A stretch of DNA of 64,000 bases, from positions 1,204-65,203 of the forward strand of contig QANU01108320.1 in the NCBI GenBank assembly GCA_003254905.1, given 5' to 3'. The notes below the pieces were generated by a model. The model ran no database searches. It had not been told where the DNA came from and saw nothing but the letters and a program-made list of their open reading frames with translations. Positions within the stretch are counted from its first letter, which is position 1. Each line of letters starts with the position of its first letter. A program made the position numbers and the translations under genes. This stretch comes from Nissolia schottii (Eukaryota > Streptophyta > Magnoliopsida > Fabales > Fabaceae). Below, in pieces: positions 11,690 to 23,399 of this stretch.

Positions 11690-12333
11690 ATTTATTTTAT
11701 TTTTTTATTAACTATTCAATAGAGTTTCGAAAGACTAAAATATAATTACTTTTAGTATTCTCTTAATCTATTTCATAAATTCTATAATTTCTTATTTCTT
11801 CTTTTTTTTCCTTAAACTAATTATATATTTTTCAATTACTTTTTATCTAACATCACCGTATTACAAAATATAGCTAGAGTTTAATTACTTTAATTTGCAA
11901 TGACAATATAAATTTTCAGAACTAATTTAACCTCCAACTTAAAATGATTAAAAAGTCAAATTTTAAATTTCAAAAATAAAAATGATTTAGGCTTACACTC
12001 TCAAAAACTAAAATAAACATTTCCCCATTAAAAAAAGATTAGCCATGCACAAAGATTGGCACCAGTAGAAAAATATACAACTCCAAGGTACTGGAGTACT
12101 GGTAACCATAAAGAAAACAAGGATACTGAAAACAATAGTGATAATCACAAATTATATATAAATGATGTGCACATATTATTTTTTTTGCTCTAACACAAAC
12201 AAACATAATTGAGTCATAAATATCATTAATTATATATAACAAGACATTGTTTCAATACATCATATTTATTACAATTGTTAAATTAAATTATCACAATGCA
12301 GAATAATTTTTATAGAGTTAACTTACCATAGAT

Positions 12334-12552
12334 TATTAGAGTAATGAATTATTTTCATTAGCCACTTAGCTATTTAACTTGACACACAAGTCAAGTGTTA
12401 GTTATTTTCAGCTTTCCCATGTAACAGAATCAGTTTTCTGTTACTGCTGTTGTTTACTGCTGCTATATGCAGCACTTGTATATAAGGCTGGCTTGTAAGC
12501 CAAGCAAATCAATCAATTCTCATTCATTCATTCCAATTCTTTCATTCTCTCA
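12334..12552 (+). mobile_element. Copia-like solo LTR, copy B
   Basis: This is the duplicate of 3563-3781 and the same length. The first two bases of the LTR are changed (TATTAG instead of TGTTAG). The TATA-like box and the CATT-rich tail are kept. It lies about 440 bp downstream of the intact SUVH-like stop codon. Confidence 0.5.
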
Positions 12553-12987
12553 AGCTTAATATAGATACTTAAATTATTATCTGGATTATTATTTGACACA
12601 TTTTTACATATATGCACATAATATGATGTGCATAATTTCATGCACATATCTTTTTTTTTTTTTTTTCCTTTTAACTAGCAATCAATTGCTTGAGTTGAGT
12701 TGAACCATTGTGGTGCAAAACTCTCTCCGAATTAGTGTTTTCAGTACACAAGATTCAAACTCGAGATCTTGCTTAAAAAGAACTAACGTCAAACAACTTA
12801 AACCAAGTGTGGGTAAGATCTCCATAATTTTACACCTACCAAATAACAATTTGAGTGTCGATAGCCTATATATAGTTACCTAAATATTATTTTCACAAAC
12901 TGACACTGTCATAAGCCAAACCATCGCAAATCACAATAATAAGCAAAAGGAAGTATTAAGATTTGAAACCATTTAAAATCCATACCT

Positions 12988-14666
12988 TCAAATGTATATC
13001 TTTCCAATGCATTCCCGTGAGCCACAGTAGCAACTGTGACTCCCAACCTTGATATTTCTTCCCTTCATGCAGCAGTTATAATCATAACTCAGCTCCCTCC
13101 CAGCAGGTATGTCCTTCGCAGCAAAGAACATCTTGTGGGGAAAGCTCTGATAGTTATGATCATACATAACATCTCTGACTTCGAGATTCGGAGAACAGCT
13201 GTGATTGATAAATCTTGCAACGTTTCCTCGCCTCGTGGCGTCAACATAGCCATTGCCAACACCTGCAAATTCCAAAGGCATAACTGTTATGTGCAGTCCA
13301 GACACACGCCAGAGAAGATATCTATCATGAACAACATACCCATGTTAACTATATAGTCATCAACATTTTGCTTTGATCGGGCTGCTCTTTCGTAATGGAC
13401 TTCTCCAACATACTCGCAAACAAAGCTTCCAGAGGGAATGAAAGAGCGCGTCCTAACACCCCAACCCTTACAATCAGTTCTGAAGATTTCTACTTGGAAC
13501 TGAATTCCACACTGACTTACTCTGTTGGGGCAAGATGAGGAGCACTTGCAATAAGGGCCACACTCATATATGAGGGATGATTTCATGGAAGAATTAGCAA
13601 GCCTTTTACAGTCATAGGGCATTTCTCCACCGTTCTTACGGATGCAGGCACATTTCACCCAATCCACACATCCATCTACACAATCACAACCACATAGCAT
13701 CAGTTGCTTGAACTTCTCTGAATACATGTTGTTGATTATGTAATCAAAGGATGGAAGCGTTTGAACAGAATCCACTGATGTCATCACCCGAACAGGAAGC
13801 TTTTCTTGACCCTTTGAAATATCATTCACAAGAATGACATGCTTTTGGGCTGCAGGGCGTTCAGATTTGTGTCTCTTCTTCAGAGCAAAGCTTGAAGACC
13901 CTTTTGAATTGACATTCTCCTTGACCACATCTATAAGGGAAACACAAGTTGTGGGTTGCGCTAAAACTCTATTCAATGTAAACTTGAAGACGAGTTTTCC
14001 AAATTCTCCTCTTTCTTGGGTCATCTTATCCACTAAATACAAGCCATTGTAAACAAATGAGCCACCAGTTTTCAATATAACCCTTACAGGGCTTCTAGCA
14101 TCCAAGCTATTCTTCAAAGCAAGATTTCCAGCTTCCAATTTCTGATCACGGGGCACAACACTACTTTTCAAACAAGGATTCCCTCCTTGACCTATGTAAA
14201 CCAAGGAATGACTTGATGGTGTTCCGGTATTAGCATAGCGATCGGTTGCAACAATGCTTGTGGCCAATGAGTTTCCACCCTGCCCCATGTAATCGATACC
14301 GGCCGTGAACTGCCGATGGAGGCCAATAACATTGAGTTCAGCCCTGTATTGAAACTGGTCACCGATTTCGATTCCCTCCACATGTCCCACCCGCTTGACA
14401 CTGTTCTCCCACTGATGGTTGGTCTTCAACAACATTGCTGCTTCCATCAAAGCTTTGCTTCTTGCACTCGGATGTGCAACTCGTTCTGCTTCGTATTCAC
14501 CCAAAAGTTCGGTAAACAATTTCCTGAACACAACCAATGCCTGTTTAACCTTTCTGCGTTTCAAAGATTCTTGGTTCAATTTCGTGGCAGGCCCCTCACA
14601 AATATTGGATGGTAGGGTAGATGACCCTTCTCCAAGCTTTCTCCCATACGATTTAGAAGCATACAT
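12988..14666 (-). CDS. SUVH5/6-like histone H3K9 methyltransferase
   Basis: Two exons, 13340-14666 and 12988-13262, joined by a short GT-AG intron (13263-13339), give 533 residues. An SRA/YDG domain (about 97-240, with IGDQFQYRAELNVIGLHRQF) binds methylated DNA in this family. It is followed by a cysteine-rich pre-SET domain (about 325-382, CGCDC and CPNR), a SET domain (about 390-505) and a post-SET CYCG...C motif (520-527). The cofactor and catalytic signatures NHSCSPN (462-468) and YDY (502-504) are present, so activity is plausible. Family knowledge places such enzymes in nuclear H3K9 dimethylation and silencing of repeats. It is shorter than Arabidopsis SUVH5/6 because the long N-terminal extension is missing. 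Translation through the intron would end early, so splicing is needed. The start is the first ATG, after a likely UTR acceptor. A frameshifted twin lies upstream. Confidence 0.88.
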
Positions 14667-16305
14667 TTCTCAAACGCCCTGTTTACATATACAAAGTGCA
14701 CATGTATCAGCAATAATACTCATCAAAGGTCCAAGAGCACAAGTGAAACAAGAAAGGTTCTGAATGCAGAAATTATAACATGCTTAAAAAGAAAACAAAG
14801 AAAAGCAACGGTCAGTTTCTAAGTGTCTAAAATACCCCCATGTGGGTAAATACCATGCTATTTAATTTAGCCATTTTTTATAATTTTTACAACTAAATTC
14901 ATCAAATTTTATTATCATTTCATGATCTAATATGACATATTAATAGAGTATATGATGTAATGTGATAAATTAATATTTTTTAATTTAATATTTGTAGAAT
15001 CATAAGCTCAAATGTTCTGTAAATCTTTAAACCTCTCATCAATTGAGTCTCTCGATTATTTGACTAATGAAAAGTTTATTTCGATCCTATAGAATATGAA
15101 AAATTAAAAAGGCATATTTCATACACCGTAATCTAAGAATCGGGGAAGAAAATAAACGATCGAATGTGACGAAAAATAAATTTGTGAGTTAGGGCAAATT
15201 GCATCCATAAAAATTAGCACGTCAAAAAAAAAAGTTGCATCTTTGAAGACCGGGAGGTAATCAAACAGAAACAAGCAAACACAACGGAAAGAGCATGCAT
15301 TCGAGAATCAGAATCGTAATAGAAGAAAAGCACTTTCCTTAAGCTCAGTGAACAGAGATATTTCAAAAATGGAATCATTAGCACTCTGAAAACAGAAAAA
15401 CTTCAACCATAGTGAGCACTTAAAAGAATCAAACTTGCCGAGCATGAGAAATTAGGTAACTTTCAAAAGTTGCATGCATTAACACAGTGAAACAACTAAC
15501 AATGAAGAAGTGAAAAATCAGAAACTACAAAATGTCATTAAGAAGAATAAGAACAGAAAGCAAACCGAGAGAAAATGCAAGAAACCACTTCAACGAAAGC
15601 TGAAATGGAGCCCCAAAACAGAGTATATCAAGATGAAAAGAAAAGATGTAACGAAAGAAAGAACTCAAACGCTTCAAGAAATGATATAAAACAGCAAAGG
15701 ATGCAGCACGCGTTTCGACGAGTCAAACTTACTCTGCATAGAAACGAAATGAAAGAAAGAAGAGAACGAAGCGACGTGACACAGTGATGGAAATATTGCT
15801 GTTTTCAGTGTTATTATCACATTAAATGCTTTTTCTCTTCACAAATACTAATTTTGTTTGTTAGGTTGACAGAAACTTTTCAAATGACTTTCCTGGGCAC
15901 AACTTTTTGTTCTAAAGGGTCGAATTCAAAGGCCAAAACTGTAACTTTATTCATCAAACTATTCATCCCCTATATTTTCTTTTCATCCTTGCTGAGAAAG
16001 TTATCTATTACTAATTTTATTCTCTCTTCATTTTTGTCCTCATCCAGAAAGGGCTAGGAAAATTTGTGTAATTCGATTCTTTTGTAGTTGAAAGTTAATT
16101 TAAATTGAATTTTAATTTTTTATTTTTTATATTTATAATTATTAATTGACTTATTTGATTACTATTTTTTATCAGATAAAAAAAATAAAATCTCTAACTG
16201 TCCATTAGGTTGATTTTATTTTTCTATTATCATAAGAAATTAAATTGAGATGATTCATTTTCCATTTTATGGTATGGATCATCTAAAGTGAGAAATCTCC
16301 CCATT
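14667..16305. other. Upstream region of intact SUVH gene
   Basis: This region is collinear with 6006-7890. It should contain the promoter and 5' UTR. An acceptor-like TGTAAACAG precedes the start codon. A 44-bp segment near 15567-15610 is unique to this copy. Short open frames here have no recognised domain. Confidence 0.5.
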
Positions 16306-16309
16306 AACA

Positions 16310-16771
16310 ATTAACAATTTTGCGTAATTGAAGTGTACTCGAAACGGTTATTTAGACTAAAAATTTAATTATAAAGGTTTCCTTATTCAAAATACCGGTC
16401 AAAATAATAGTTTCATAAGCACACAGAAATTTTGCAAGATTCGGATTGACTTTTGATTAACACCAAAATTTCGTCAAATGCCAAAGATAACCGTAAAATA
16501 TACTTTTACGAAAATAAGTTCCCAAATACCTTAATTTGACATACTATCATGACCAGGACAATTAGTACATCGCAATTATGTGTTCGAAATATTTTTAAGA
16601 TATCCGTACACAAGCGATTAACGATCAAACGCGATCAAACATGATCGAAATTATATCACGCGGCCTAATTATATTCGAAACTTATCCTCTGCAACTTTGG
16701 ATAAGGCCGGTTTTATATATATATATATTATATAATATAATATAATATAACATTATTATATAATAATAGCT
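16310..16771 (+). mobile_element. LTR fragment and AT repeat
   Basis: About 16410-16530 aligns, with many substitutions, to the reverse complement of about 37400-37280, part of the LTR element at 33850-37516 (shared motifs TTTTACGAAA, AAATTT and CGGAT in the same order). It is therefore a diverged LTR fragment in the opposite orientation. It ends in a TA/ATA-rich low-complexity tract at about 16711-16771. Just beyond, around 16785-16822, an imperfect inverted repeat pairs AAGCACAG with CTGTGCTT. Confidence 0.45.
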
Positions 16772-16986
16772 CAAGAAAAATCAAGCACAGTAAGGCGGTG
16801 CTGCCTCACCGTGCCTGTGCTTCACTTTTCTCCTTTTTAACTCATTAACCAGCCAGAGTTACAAAAAAGTAGAAGCAATGAAGACAATATTTACATTTCA
16901 TCAATATTTGGACAGAGTTATCAATTAAAAGGATGCATGTAGAATTGTCCTATCCAATGAGCAGTAAAAATAGAAATAACAAGTAA

Positions 16987-19733
16987 CTATGCAGCAGGAG
17001 GTCTAAGCTCATGGTCATGGGATGTATCTTGGGTAGAGGGAGGAAGATAATGCCACATTGGAACATAACCATAGTTTGGAAAAACAGTCATCTTGTTCGG
17101 CCCTGGTGGTTGATGTGCAGCTACAGAGGAAGGCCTAAACCCTGCGGCTGAAACCGGCAAAGCTTTCAACTGCTTCTCAATCCTTTCTTTATCTGCTTTC
17201 AATATAAGTTTCTCTTCACGTAGTTCGTTTTTATCTGCCTGTTACAGAAGGAAACATAAAATCTTAGACTGAACTACTCAAGCACTTCAATACTTTTGTG
17301 AAAGTATCTAACTCACATACAACACCTGCCACATTTATACAAGTTATGTTTAGATGCATATATTGGTTTAGGCATGGAACATGGCTCATACAAGTTGTGT
17401 ACAAACTTTCAACCAAGCCTCTAGATATGGCTTTCCCCAAAAATCTAAATTCTACCTGTTTTATTCTGATGTCTCTCTCCCTCCTGTTTCTTATTTGTGC
17501 TACTGTGCTTTATTTTTCTATTTATGGTCAGTATGGTATGAGTGTACACATAAATGTAGTCATGCGAAATTCCCTTTCAGTTTTACTCCAATACCAAAAC
17601 ACATTGTTGCTGCTAATGATTCTCTTTATTTTCCTACTTTACATGATTACGATTTTACTTTCTTGATATCATGTCTAAGTATATAATGGAAGGAAATGCC
17701 AGAATCTAGCCATGATAAAATGTCTGCGAGATAATCCACTTATTGAACATTAAGACCTTTATAACTATAATTCAGCACGAAACTCATTTGCACGACCCAT
17801 GAACACAAGTTGTTTTAAGAGTTTGTTATTTGCTTCATTTAACTCAAGCAGTTGCACCAAAATAAAGCCATTTTCTTTTCCAAGACAGCTCATTGAGATT
17901 TCAAGACTGAAGTAGGTAAAGAAGCTAAAATCTTTTAGAAAACTACTCCAAGCAAGATATCGAAGTACAAGAAATGAAATGCACAACTCGCCACAGTATT
18001 GCTGCAATACTAACCTTTAAACATTTTATTTCCTCTAATAATTTTTCATTCATTTCTTTGTGTTCCTCAGCTTCAGATTTAAGTTGGTTCAAGGCTCTGA
18101 CAGCATCATCAAGTAAAGCCACTCTATCTGTTTTCACTGGTCTCCCAGGTTCCAGAACTGAGCTCAATTCACAAAACCTGCAATAGCCAAAACCAAGTTC
18201 TTCCCCATTATCACTAGAAGACGTAGCAGTTCATATATGTTATATCTATGTATATTAGATACATGAGGTATCTACTATCTAGGATCACTATGTTTGGCAC
18301 CAAAAAAATGATTTGGTTGGTAATTTTAATTTATGAAAGTTGTATGGCCTTGTGCTCAGAGACATCATACTCTCATGATCTCATCCTTTCAGGATGATAT
18401 AAAAAACATGGAACTGGTGGGGTCACATGCTAACACGTATCTTGGATGGCAGAGTTGTAAACTTCATAACCAGTTTACCAAGAACAAGCATCTATCTCAA
18501 GTATCTAAGATGACAGTTAATGAAAAACCACCTAAATATGTGAAACAACAAGAAGCCAAAAAATTGGCTTGCTGAGTATATGTTTCTTATGCAAAGTAGC
18601 AAAATGCTGTTCAGCAAAAGCTACAATAGCTACATGAAGAGCTCAAAAAGCACCTTGTTAAAGATTAACTTTGACACCATCTATAAAATTAATATTTTGA
18701 AGCATGCTTGCCTTTCATTGAGTCTCTCCCTTCTCAATCTCTCACGACAAGCTTTTGTTTCCGCCTTGCAGCATGAATCAGTGCGTCCCCTGCAAATGAT
18801 TCGCAGGAAGTTTGTCAAAAAAGCCAAAGATCGCATCATTACTCCAACCCATCTATTAGGTATGAACTGCAAGTGAATGGAGCGAGATCGATAGACTAAC
18901 AGATTCAGGTACCGTCGTCATGCATGATTTGAAGTTTAGATTTTCCTAGTCAACGAATTTTATTACAGATATTCAAGACCAAAATAATGTTTACAAGCAT
19001 CTTTTAAGACAATAATTCCATCCTTGCATTCTCAGGTAATAAGCTACTTCATGAGTAATAGACACCATACCTCTTCCGGGTGTTCTCTTGACAGGTACTG
19101 TTACCACCTGAAAACTCAATTTCTGTGCTAACACTGGTAAAATACAGGGAAACAAAAAGGCAGTGTCAGCAGCCACCCATAATAGGCACATAATTTTAAA
19201 AGCCATAATAACAACAGAGTGTCTTATTACACTTCGTAGGTTCAGCTACAAAGATCAATTAACTCCGGTGGTTCTATCAGAAACTAAAATTTCAGTATGT
19301 TAGGTGGTTACCCAGAACAAAAGCGAGATCTGAGAACTCAGGAAGCATTTGAATTGAATTTCAAACATGCAACACCAAGCTCCACAAAAGTTATCTTTCC
19401 TCATATCATATCACCAAATCATTAAATCAATAAAAAAAAAATAAATCAACAACTATTACCCTAATGAACTTTAATCACGTTGGTTAGCATAATAAAAAAC
19501 ATAACACCAAATCAACGACAAAGTTCTTGTCAATCCAGATCATCAATGAATCAAATACATGAAATGAAGATAGCAAAAGAAGGAATAATGATAACAATTA
19601 ATATTAACCAAGAAAAAAAAAAAAAAAAAAACCTTTGGTTGGACCAAAGGAAATCGATGGGCGTCGGCGGAGCATGATCAATGGAAGAGTAATCGAGAAA
19701 ATCCCAACAGCCGCTGTCTTCAAAGGAATCCAT
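16987..19733 (-). CDS. bHLH transcription factor, subgroup IVc
   Basis: Five exons (19633-19733, 19071-19133, 18712-18789, 18015-18177, 16987-17238) encode 218 residues. The protein has a short N-terminus (starts MDSFEDSGCWDF), a basic region and helix-loop-helix (about 62-118: KACRERLRRERLNER, then SSVLEPGRPVKTDR), a leucine-zipper-like coiled coil (KLLEEIKCLKADKNELREE) and the C-terminal signature PMWHYLPP...LRPPAA. That ending matches bHLH104, bHLH34, bHLH115 and ILR3, nuclear factors that in Arabidopsis control iron-deficiency responses. The intron after exon 3 uses a GC donor (AAAG|GCAAGC). The first intron begins GT followed by a T-rich run. A 15-codon upstream ORF lies 14 nt before the start. 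The protein is somewhat shorter than family members, mainly between the N-terminus and the basic region. Confidence 0.9.
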
Positions 19734-19747
19734 TGGCGATTTCCAGT

Positions 19748-19795
19748 TTAACCGAACCGCGCTATCCGAGAACAACAACCTTCAACCATGTGCAT
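19748..19795 (-). promoter_or_regulatory. Possible upstream ORF of the bHLH gene
   Basis: On the minus strand an ATG at 19795, with a second in-frame ATG six bases on, opens a 15-codon frame ending in TAA at 19748, 14 nt before the bHLH start codon. Such a uORF could reduce translation if it lies in the mRNA leader. The transcription start is not known, so its inclusion in the transcript is an assumption. Confidence 0.35.
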
Positions 19796-20158
19796 GCAAA
19801 TAATACAGAATGAATTTTAGCATTTCAATTCCCATCATTTCTCTCTCACTCTCGTAAATCAATTCTCATCAATTCCAGTTTTGCAGTTGAAAATGATAAA
19901 ATAAGGGATGACAGTATACCCTAATACGATGAGATTAGCCGGTGCCTCAAAGTTTTAATATTGCAGGGTGTTTGGTCGGACATATAATTTATACAAATAA
20001 ATAAAATGAATTCCCATCTTAATTACCTATTTTGGCGTCTAATTTTTTTTCTCCCTTTTACCCTTATCAACTATCCCAATTAGTTTGTTTTCTTTTGTTT
20101 TTTTCCTTTTAATTTGTAATTGCCTTTGAAAAATGGCACTTTCTAAGGTTCACCATTA

Positions 20159-20190
20159 CTAGATGCTAACCCGCGCGATGCGCGGCGAGG
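20159..20190 (-). other. Helitron 3' terminus with hairpin
   Basis: The inverted repeat CCGCGC-GAT-GCGCGG occupies 20171-20185. On the minus strand it is followed by eight bases (GTTAGCAT) and then CTAG ending at 20159, with T as the next base. A six-base-pair GC-only stem with a three-base loop just before CTRR is the classical Helitron 3' terminator. Confidence 0.85.
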
Positions 20191-20655
20191 ATGACAAACT
20201 ATTTTTACGAATATATTTAGAATAACCATATTTTTGACGATACAAAGTAAGTAGTTGTAACCATTGCACAATGCAGATGGAACTATATTTTTTACATATG
20301 TGTTATTACATTATTACAATAAAGAAGGAATAGTTTGGCACCAAACATCGGGATCAAAAATTCAAGATACCGTAGAATATACATACGTGCATTTGAAAAA
20401 AAGGGAATGTTCATTCGGTAAGAGTAGATTTTTAACATACTAAACACATTAATATTAAATTAGATGATAATGAGCAGTATGCTAAAGACATTGTAACTTG
20501 GACCTTAATTTTAAAACAACATCCTATTACATAAAATTACATAAATTCTAAACAGGAAAAAGTCCTCTGGATATGAGCAAAAAGTTCTTTAGCGTCGCCA
20601 GACGTGTCCATGAACGTGCATAAAATTCTTTACGATCATTAGTCTGTAAGTGAAT

Positions 20656-23399
20656 CTAGGTAATATTAAGTTTATTTACCCGAGAAGAGTACAACCCAAG
20701 ATCCGGGAACTCAAACGTATGGATATCATCTCTGAGCACCGCTGAAAGATCTCCTATACACATGATGAGAGTTTCAACAGCATTAATCTCTGATACCGTA
20801 AACAGTTTGTTCCAAACCACGTCACCTGACTCAGTTCGAAATTTCCAAATATCAACTTGGTATTCGGAAGGATTGTAACTGTAGGACATAAAACAAACTG
20901 TATCCTTATATGCAACAATGTTGTTGAAGTATTGTCTGGCTTCGGTAGGAATTGGAATGTCTTGGTAAATTCCATTTTCTAAGGATACCAAAAAGATTGA
21001 GTTGGCAACTTTTTGTTGAGTGCTACTCATTTTAAGCCAATATGTAATCCCGTCAACTGTTACAGACTGATTTTCCAATTTTCCGATTCTAACATCAGTT
21101 ATCGCCACAACATTAGCCCACTGATTACAGTTAGAAAAAAAAACCCTAAATTTGCATGCAGCTCGTCATGTTCTTTCTTTCCAAATTTGAATTATACGAT
21201 AATGGAGTGAGTGTTTGAGGTACCCAAAAGCATATGCAAAGACATCTAAATTTGTTTGATCCAAATGTTGATCTTCAATGAATCTTCTCATCTTGGTGGT
21301 TGGGTTCCAAACATAAATCTGACTATCTGAACCTAATAGGGAGATCCTAAAACATATGTTTCTGTTGCTAACACTAATGACCGAAACCCATCTTGGTTTC
21401 CTTAGTCTGTAAAATGGATTTGGGGATGGAAGATTCGTTCCATCAATAGTGCTTATCCAATGCAAATGATCGTTATAATCATCTATTGCTGGAAACCCAT
21501 AATGTAGCAACAAAGTAGAATGAGCATGTGGGGAAGACAAAAAATACTTAATAAGAGAGTGATAAATATTTTTCGTACCACTTAATTGTTCATGCCCAAC
21601 ATTTGTCAAAACTTGCTCTTGGTTATCTGCTACAATGTCAAATAAATGTTATCAGGTATATCAAATGGTAATATAGCTAAAAAAATTTGATCAGTTCTTC
21701 CCATCCAAGTACATGAATACCATGGATTTTTGATCTATACAAACTGATCATGAGACATTACTTAATTTAAAATAAGACTTTTTATGGCCATGTTTGAGAA
21801 TTTTACCTGATAATTGCTCATCACTTATATCTGGGATAGATCCCACTTCAGTAATTGTTCCAGGCATATCACCTATTAATTGGTAGGATCAATCTCAAAT
21901 AAATATAATAACATATTATGGAATAGTAATTTAACTGAAAAAATGATCAGTTATGAATATACAGGTACACTAATACAATGGATGTTCGATATATACAATT
22001 GATCATTAGACATTATTGAATATAAAAAAACAGACATTGTTATACATGTGAATGTTGCCTAATAATTGCTCATCACATACACCTGGGATAGACCCAACTT
22101 CAGCAATTGATCCAGATATATCACCTATTAATATATAAANTGTTATACATGTGAATGTTACCTAATAATTGCTCATCACATACACCTAGGATAGACCCAA
22201 CTTCAGCAATTGATCCAGATATATCACCTGTTAATATATAAAATTAAATCATATATTTAATTGGTAGTTAGCCATGATGTATAGATTTAATGGTCATATT
22301 CACAGTGGCATTGAAATTTAAGTATATACTCCTTAAAATTATGGCATGATTTTGTATTTGTAAGAATTATCGTCTAAATTAAAACCAGCTATATTTGTGA
22401 TAGATCGAACTTCAAAACCTGAAAAGAAAAACTTCAAATTATGGGGCATGAGTGCACAGTAAAACTATTCATAAATAACGTTTTACTAACCTTTTAGATT
22501 TAGAAACATAACAAATCAGACACAATACATAACAACTGTCAATAATAAATCACCTTGTGTGTAATTTGTGGAGTTCTGATCAACTCCCAAATGTGAAACT
22601 ACAACACTCTTACTGGAAGGGCTAATCAAATGTCTCCCCTTATTGAGTTTGCCTTTAAGAATTGCACAGGATGTTGATTGCGAACAATTGCTAGATTGGT
22701 CCACTATAGCAAATGATGTACCAAAAGTGTTGGTCACACTGTTCAACCCACATGTGCTAATGTTTGCAATGGTCAATGGTATGCCTACATGGTGGTTAAC
22801 TATCTTGACATTAAATTTGACTTCATATATAAAATGACAATCGTAACATTTGTTTCATAGATGTGCTTACCAAGTGATATCTGCCGTAAAGGACTTCTTC
22901 TAGCTTCAGTTTGTAGTTCATTGTTGCCACTAAATGCCTTGTTTGTCCTTGTTTTTTTTACGTGTGCATGATATCCATTTCCAACAAAGTTCTCTACATA
23001 ATTGAGGTGATATTAACAATCAAACTTAACTATAGAATCTATATGATCAAACTGTACATTTGAACAAAATATGAAACTATAGATGGTTTTACAAAGAACA
23101 CTCGAACAAATTGATCCTTTATGTGGTCTAAACTTCAATTTTTTTTCATTCAGTGAATTGAACTTCTTTTTATCATGTATAGTGAAGAACTCCCAGTTTT
23201 TATTCAACTGTGGAATGTCAATACTGCATTAAATTGGACTCACAAATTGTAGACAAAAATAGGTGAAAATATTAACTTCTAAACAGGGAGAATGTTGAAT
23301 GAGTCTACCTTTTTCACATTCAGTCCATTTTGGTTGTTTCTTTTGTGACAAAAGAAGTGCCCGCCGCTTTCGTGCATTCTGTTTCTCTTGATTATCCAT
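20656..23399 (-). pseudogene. Helitron replicase N-terminus fused to F-box-associated domain
   Basis: Minus-strand exons: 23309-23399 (starts MDNQEKQNARKRRALLLSQK), 22871-22993, 22554-22784, 22386-22418, 22162-22227, 21807-21872, then a long exon from 21626. Intervening introns are GT-AG and all phase 1. The first exons resemble the basic N-terminal region of plant Helitron replicases (inference from memory). Two 66-nt exons encode related 22-residue cassettes with EVGSI and DEQL. The long exon encodes an F-box-associated (FBA) domain without an F-box, for example IYVWNPTTKMRRF. Its frame closes near 21166 and reopens in another frame at about 21108-20656, so the FBA part is broken, partly near a run of T residues. 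A second copy of one cassette at 22059-22124 belongs to the overlap at the contig joint. Confidence 0.6.
22038..22242. other. Contig joint with unmerged 102-bp overlap
   Basis: The N at 22140 separates 22038-22139 from 22141-22242, which are the same sequence with three visible differences. One difference changes the donor after the cassette exon from GT to GC. As at 11266, this looks like two overlapping contig ends. The cassette exon should be counted once unless the copies are shown to be real. Confidence 0.75.

Larger units (their letters stand above)
9050..16305. repeat. Tandem segmental duplication, copy B
   Basis: This is the second copy of the block at 562-7890 in direct orientation, about 1.16 kb downstream of it. 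It carries the intact SUVH-like gene. Copy-specific events are the 329-bp hAT-like insertion, a 182-bp SINE, loss of the sequence corresponding to 3083-3365, a loss of about 145 bp near 15107, and a 44-bp extra segment near 15567. It also contains the assembly joint at 11266. Homology ends around 16305, where LTR-related sequence begins. Confidence 0.9.

Noticed and set aside
15575-15787. Basic 70-codon frame upstream of the SUVH gene
   Set aside because: It is A-rich low-complexity sequence, and the equivalent frame is not conserved in copy A.
16785-16822. Inverted repeat as a microRNA precursor
   Set aside because: The arm is only about 15 nt with bulges, too short for a plant miRNA hairpin.
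17298-17686. Two overlapping plus-strand frames as a membrane protein
   Set aside because: They fall entirely within an intron of the bHLH gene, and the hydrophobic composition follows from T-rich DNA.
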